Assembly: GCF_018333375.1 (NCBI RefSeq)
Contig: NZ_BORW01000018.1
Span: 1 to 64,000 of the forward strand
Length of the DNA stretch: 64,000 nt
Source: Paenibacillus cookii
GTDB lineage: Bacteria > Bacillota > Bacilli > Paenibacillales > Paenibacillaceae
Reading direction: 5' to 3'
Below the pieces are notes generated by a model. The model worked only from the letters and a program-made list of their open reading frames with translations, was not told the origin of the DNA and did not search any database. The first letter of the stretch is position 1; every line of letters begins with the position of its first letter. The position numbers were made by a program, and so were the translations under genes. Below, in pieces: positions 62,585 to 64,000 of the stretch.

Positions 62585-64000
62585 TGTTCGGCAAAAGCAT
62601 ATCGCACCGCATCTTCTTTTATTTTACGGTGCTTATCGTCATTTCGTTGTCGGTGGTCGGCGCCATCACGTACGTCCAATCCTCGAAGCTGCTGGATCGC
62701 CAGCTGGAACGGTATTTGTCGCAAATGATCGCGCATGCCGCGTACCATACGGACTTGTATTTGCAGACCTTTGACAATGCGAGCAAAACGATTTTGTCCG
62801 ACCGCGACGTGCTCCAGTTCATGGAGATGGACCCGGGCAACAGCTTCCAGTATTACGAATTGTCCGAGCGGATTCAAAAAAAGTTCGATCAGGCGTTTAT
62901 CATCTACCCGCAGATCGACTTGATTTATGTCATCAATCAGGACGGCAAAGCGATTACGACGAAAGACATCATTCAGGACGAAGTGAAGGATTACAAAGCG
63001 TATTATGAATTGATCGAAGGGCAAATCCCGAAGGACGGGCTCGGGGCGCTGATCAACTCGGCTTCGGTGGCCCCGGGAGACGCCCAGTACATTACGTTCA
63101 TCCGCCGCGTGCGCGGGATCGTCTCCCACCAGCCCCGGGGCATTCTCGGGATGAAGCTGAACACGAAGGAAATCTCGAAGCTGTGGGGCCAGATGGATCT
63201 CGGGAAAAAGGGATATTCCTTCATCGTTGACGGACAGGGCCAATTCGTGGATCAGCCGGATCAGGTTGCCGCGGATGAATATATGAATGAAGAGATCAAG
63301 CGGCAGCTGCTGGCGGGAGACCGGGACACGTTCACGGCGAAGGCGAACGGCGAGCGGCGGATGTACGTGTCGCAGCGGCTGCATGCGGCCGATTGGCGGA
63401 TGGTCATCTCCGTGCCGGTGTCCGAGCTGCGTGAGCCGATCATGAGCATCCGGTACACGACGGTGATCGCCGGCGCGTTTACGCTCATGATCGCGTTGTG
63501 GTTCGCCGGCCGGTTCGGCAATTCGCTCGTGCAGCCGCTGAAGAAGCTGGTGCGGAACATGCGCATGATGGATAAGGGCGAATGGAAAACGATCGACGAT
63601 GACGGGCGCCAGGACGAATTCGGCTTTTTGATCCGCAGCTACAACATGATGCTGACGCGGTTATCCGAGATGATCGAGCGGGTGTACGAAGCCGAAATCC
63701 GGTCCAACAAAACGGAGCTGAATTTGCAGCGGATCGCGCTGGAGCAGCACAAAGCGGAGTTCCAAGCTTTGCAGCTGCAGATGAACCCGCATTTCCTGTA
63801 CAACACGCTGGAGACGATCAAATGTTACGCCGTCGTCCAGGACTCGGAAGAAATCATGGAGATCGTCGAAGCGATGGCCCACATGCTGCGGTACGCGCTC
63901 CAGACGAATTTGGCGGAAATTACGGTCGTCAACGAATTGAAGCATGTGCTCAGCTACATGACGATCCTGAAATACCGGACGCAGCGCGAATTCGAGCTGG
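62584..64000 (+). CDS. YesM-type sensor histidine kinase, cut by the window edge
   Basis: The open frame runs to the last base with no stop (at least 472 residues). The first helix is at about 10-30 (FFYFTVLIVISLSVVGAIT), followed by a 250-residue extracellular dCache-like sensor domain (PQIDLIYVINQDGKAITTKD, KGYSFIVDGQGQFVDQPD). The second helix is at about 290-310. A HAMP domain (GNSLVQPLKKLVRNMRMMDK) and the start of a His-kinase domain follow, with the phospho-accepting His403 in QMNPHFLYNTLETI. The ATP-binding domain lies beyond the window. It partners with the YesN-type regulator. Confidence 0.93.
   Translation, partial: MFGKSISHRIFFYFTVLIVISLSVVGAITYVQSSKLLDRQLERYLSQMIAHAAYHTDLYLQTFDNASKTILSDRDVLQFMEMDPGNSFQYYELSERIQKKFDQAFIIYPQIDLIYVINQDGKAITTKDIIQDEVKDYKAYYELIEGQIPKDGLGALINSASVAPGDAQYITFIRRVRGIVSHQPRGILGMKLNTKEISKLWGQMDLGKKGYSFIVDGQGQFVDQPDQVAADEYMNEEIKRQLLAGDRDTFTAKANGERRMYVSQRLHAADWRMVISVPVSELREPIMSIRYTTVIAGAFTLMIALWFAGRFGNSLVQPLKKLVRNMRMMDKGEWKTIDDDGRQDEFGFLIRSYNMMLTRLSEMIERVYEAEIRSNKTELNLQRIALEQHKAEFQALQLQMNPHFLYNTLETIKCYAVVQDSEEIMEIVEAMAHMLRYALQTNLAEITVVNELKHVLSYMTILKYRTQREFEL

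Noticed and set aside
1-64000. tRNA or rRNA genes, known riboswitches, replication origin or complete prophage
   Set aside because: No cloverleaf, conserved rRNA block, riboswitch core, DnaA-box cluster or phage structural genes were seen on reading. The search was by eye, so short RNAs could have been missed.

Overview
The window looks like chromosome of a Paenibacillus-type Gram-positive spore former. The evidence is an S-layer-homology (SLH) anchored mannanase, carbohydrate ABC importers without their own ATPase, a YesM/YesN-type two-component pair beside LplB/LplC-type permeases, SpoVB-like flippases, a BceRS/BceAB-type antimicrobial peptide module, a HemAT-like globin chemoreceptor, strong GGAGG ribosome binding sites and frequent GTG/TTG starts. 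Most of the window is GC-rich. A few stretches are clearly more AT-rich (about 1-590, 14.0-15.1 kb and 46.8-54.2 kb), and these hold the broken genes and the defence genes.

Layout. 1-0.6 kb: decayed membrane-protein gene. 1.1-3.0 kb: two translationally coupled Gfo/Idh/MocA oxidoreductases. 3.1-4.3 kb: acyltransferase. 4.5-8.7 kb: AraC regulator and a CUT1 sugar ABC importer with a cre-like site and an intercistronic hairpin. 9.5-14.0 kb: a 1492-residue SLH-GH26 mannanase. 14.3-16.2 kb: gene debris, including paired hairpin repeats and a frameshifted fragment of a large protein. 16.4-21.2 kb: SpoVB-like flippase, VOC protein, HD hydrolase, MATE exporter. 21.3-26.7 kb: ChrA transporter, LysR regulator, MFS exporter, quinone-reductase-like and FMN-reductase genes. 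26.8-33.4 kb: UvrA paralogue, ADP-ribosylglycohydrolase, lipoprotein, LysE exporter with AraC regulator.

33.5-35.5 kb holds a type I-C-like CRISPR array of 27 repeats with a leader but no cas genes in the window. It is followed at once by a 27-residue Hol-Tox-type hydrophobic peptide gene with a predicted antisense RNA, a type I toxin-antitoxin candidate. 36.0-41.1 kb is a complete Bce-like module: response regulator, kinase, ABC ATPase, permease and a YxeA-like protein. 41.2-45.5 kb: DoxX-like protein, TetR regulator, second SpoVB-like flippase, amidase-domain protein. 45.8-46.6 kb: a scar joining a truncated Nudix gene to a broken methyltransferase. 46.9-53.6 kb: a four-gene Wadjet (JetD-A-B-C) anti-plasmid system. 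It is followed by mazEF with a self-symmetric operator on its promoter, an IS3-type transposase remnant and a broken kinase pseudogene. 55.8-57.6 kb: globin-coupled chemoreceptor with a CZB domain. 57.9-64.0 kb: a second sugar/oligosaccharide importer followed by its response regulator and sensor kinase; the kinase runs off the right edge.

Functionally the window combines plant-polysaccharide use (mannanase plus two importers) with an accessory belt from 33.5 to 55.4 kb (CRISPR array, Hol-Tox, Wadjet, MazEF, gene scars) that looks like a defence island interleaved with ordinary genes. All assignments come from reading the sequence and recalling family motifs. No database search was run.
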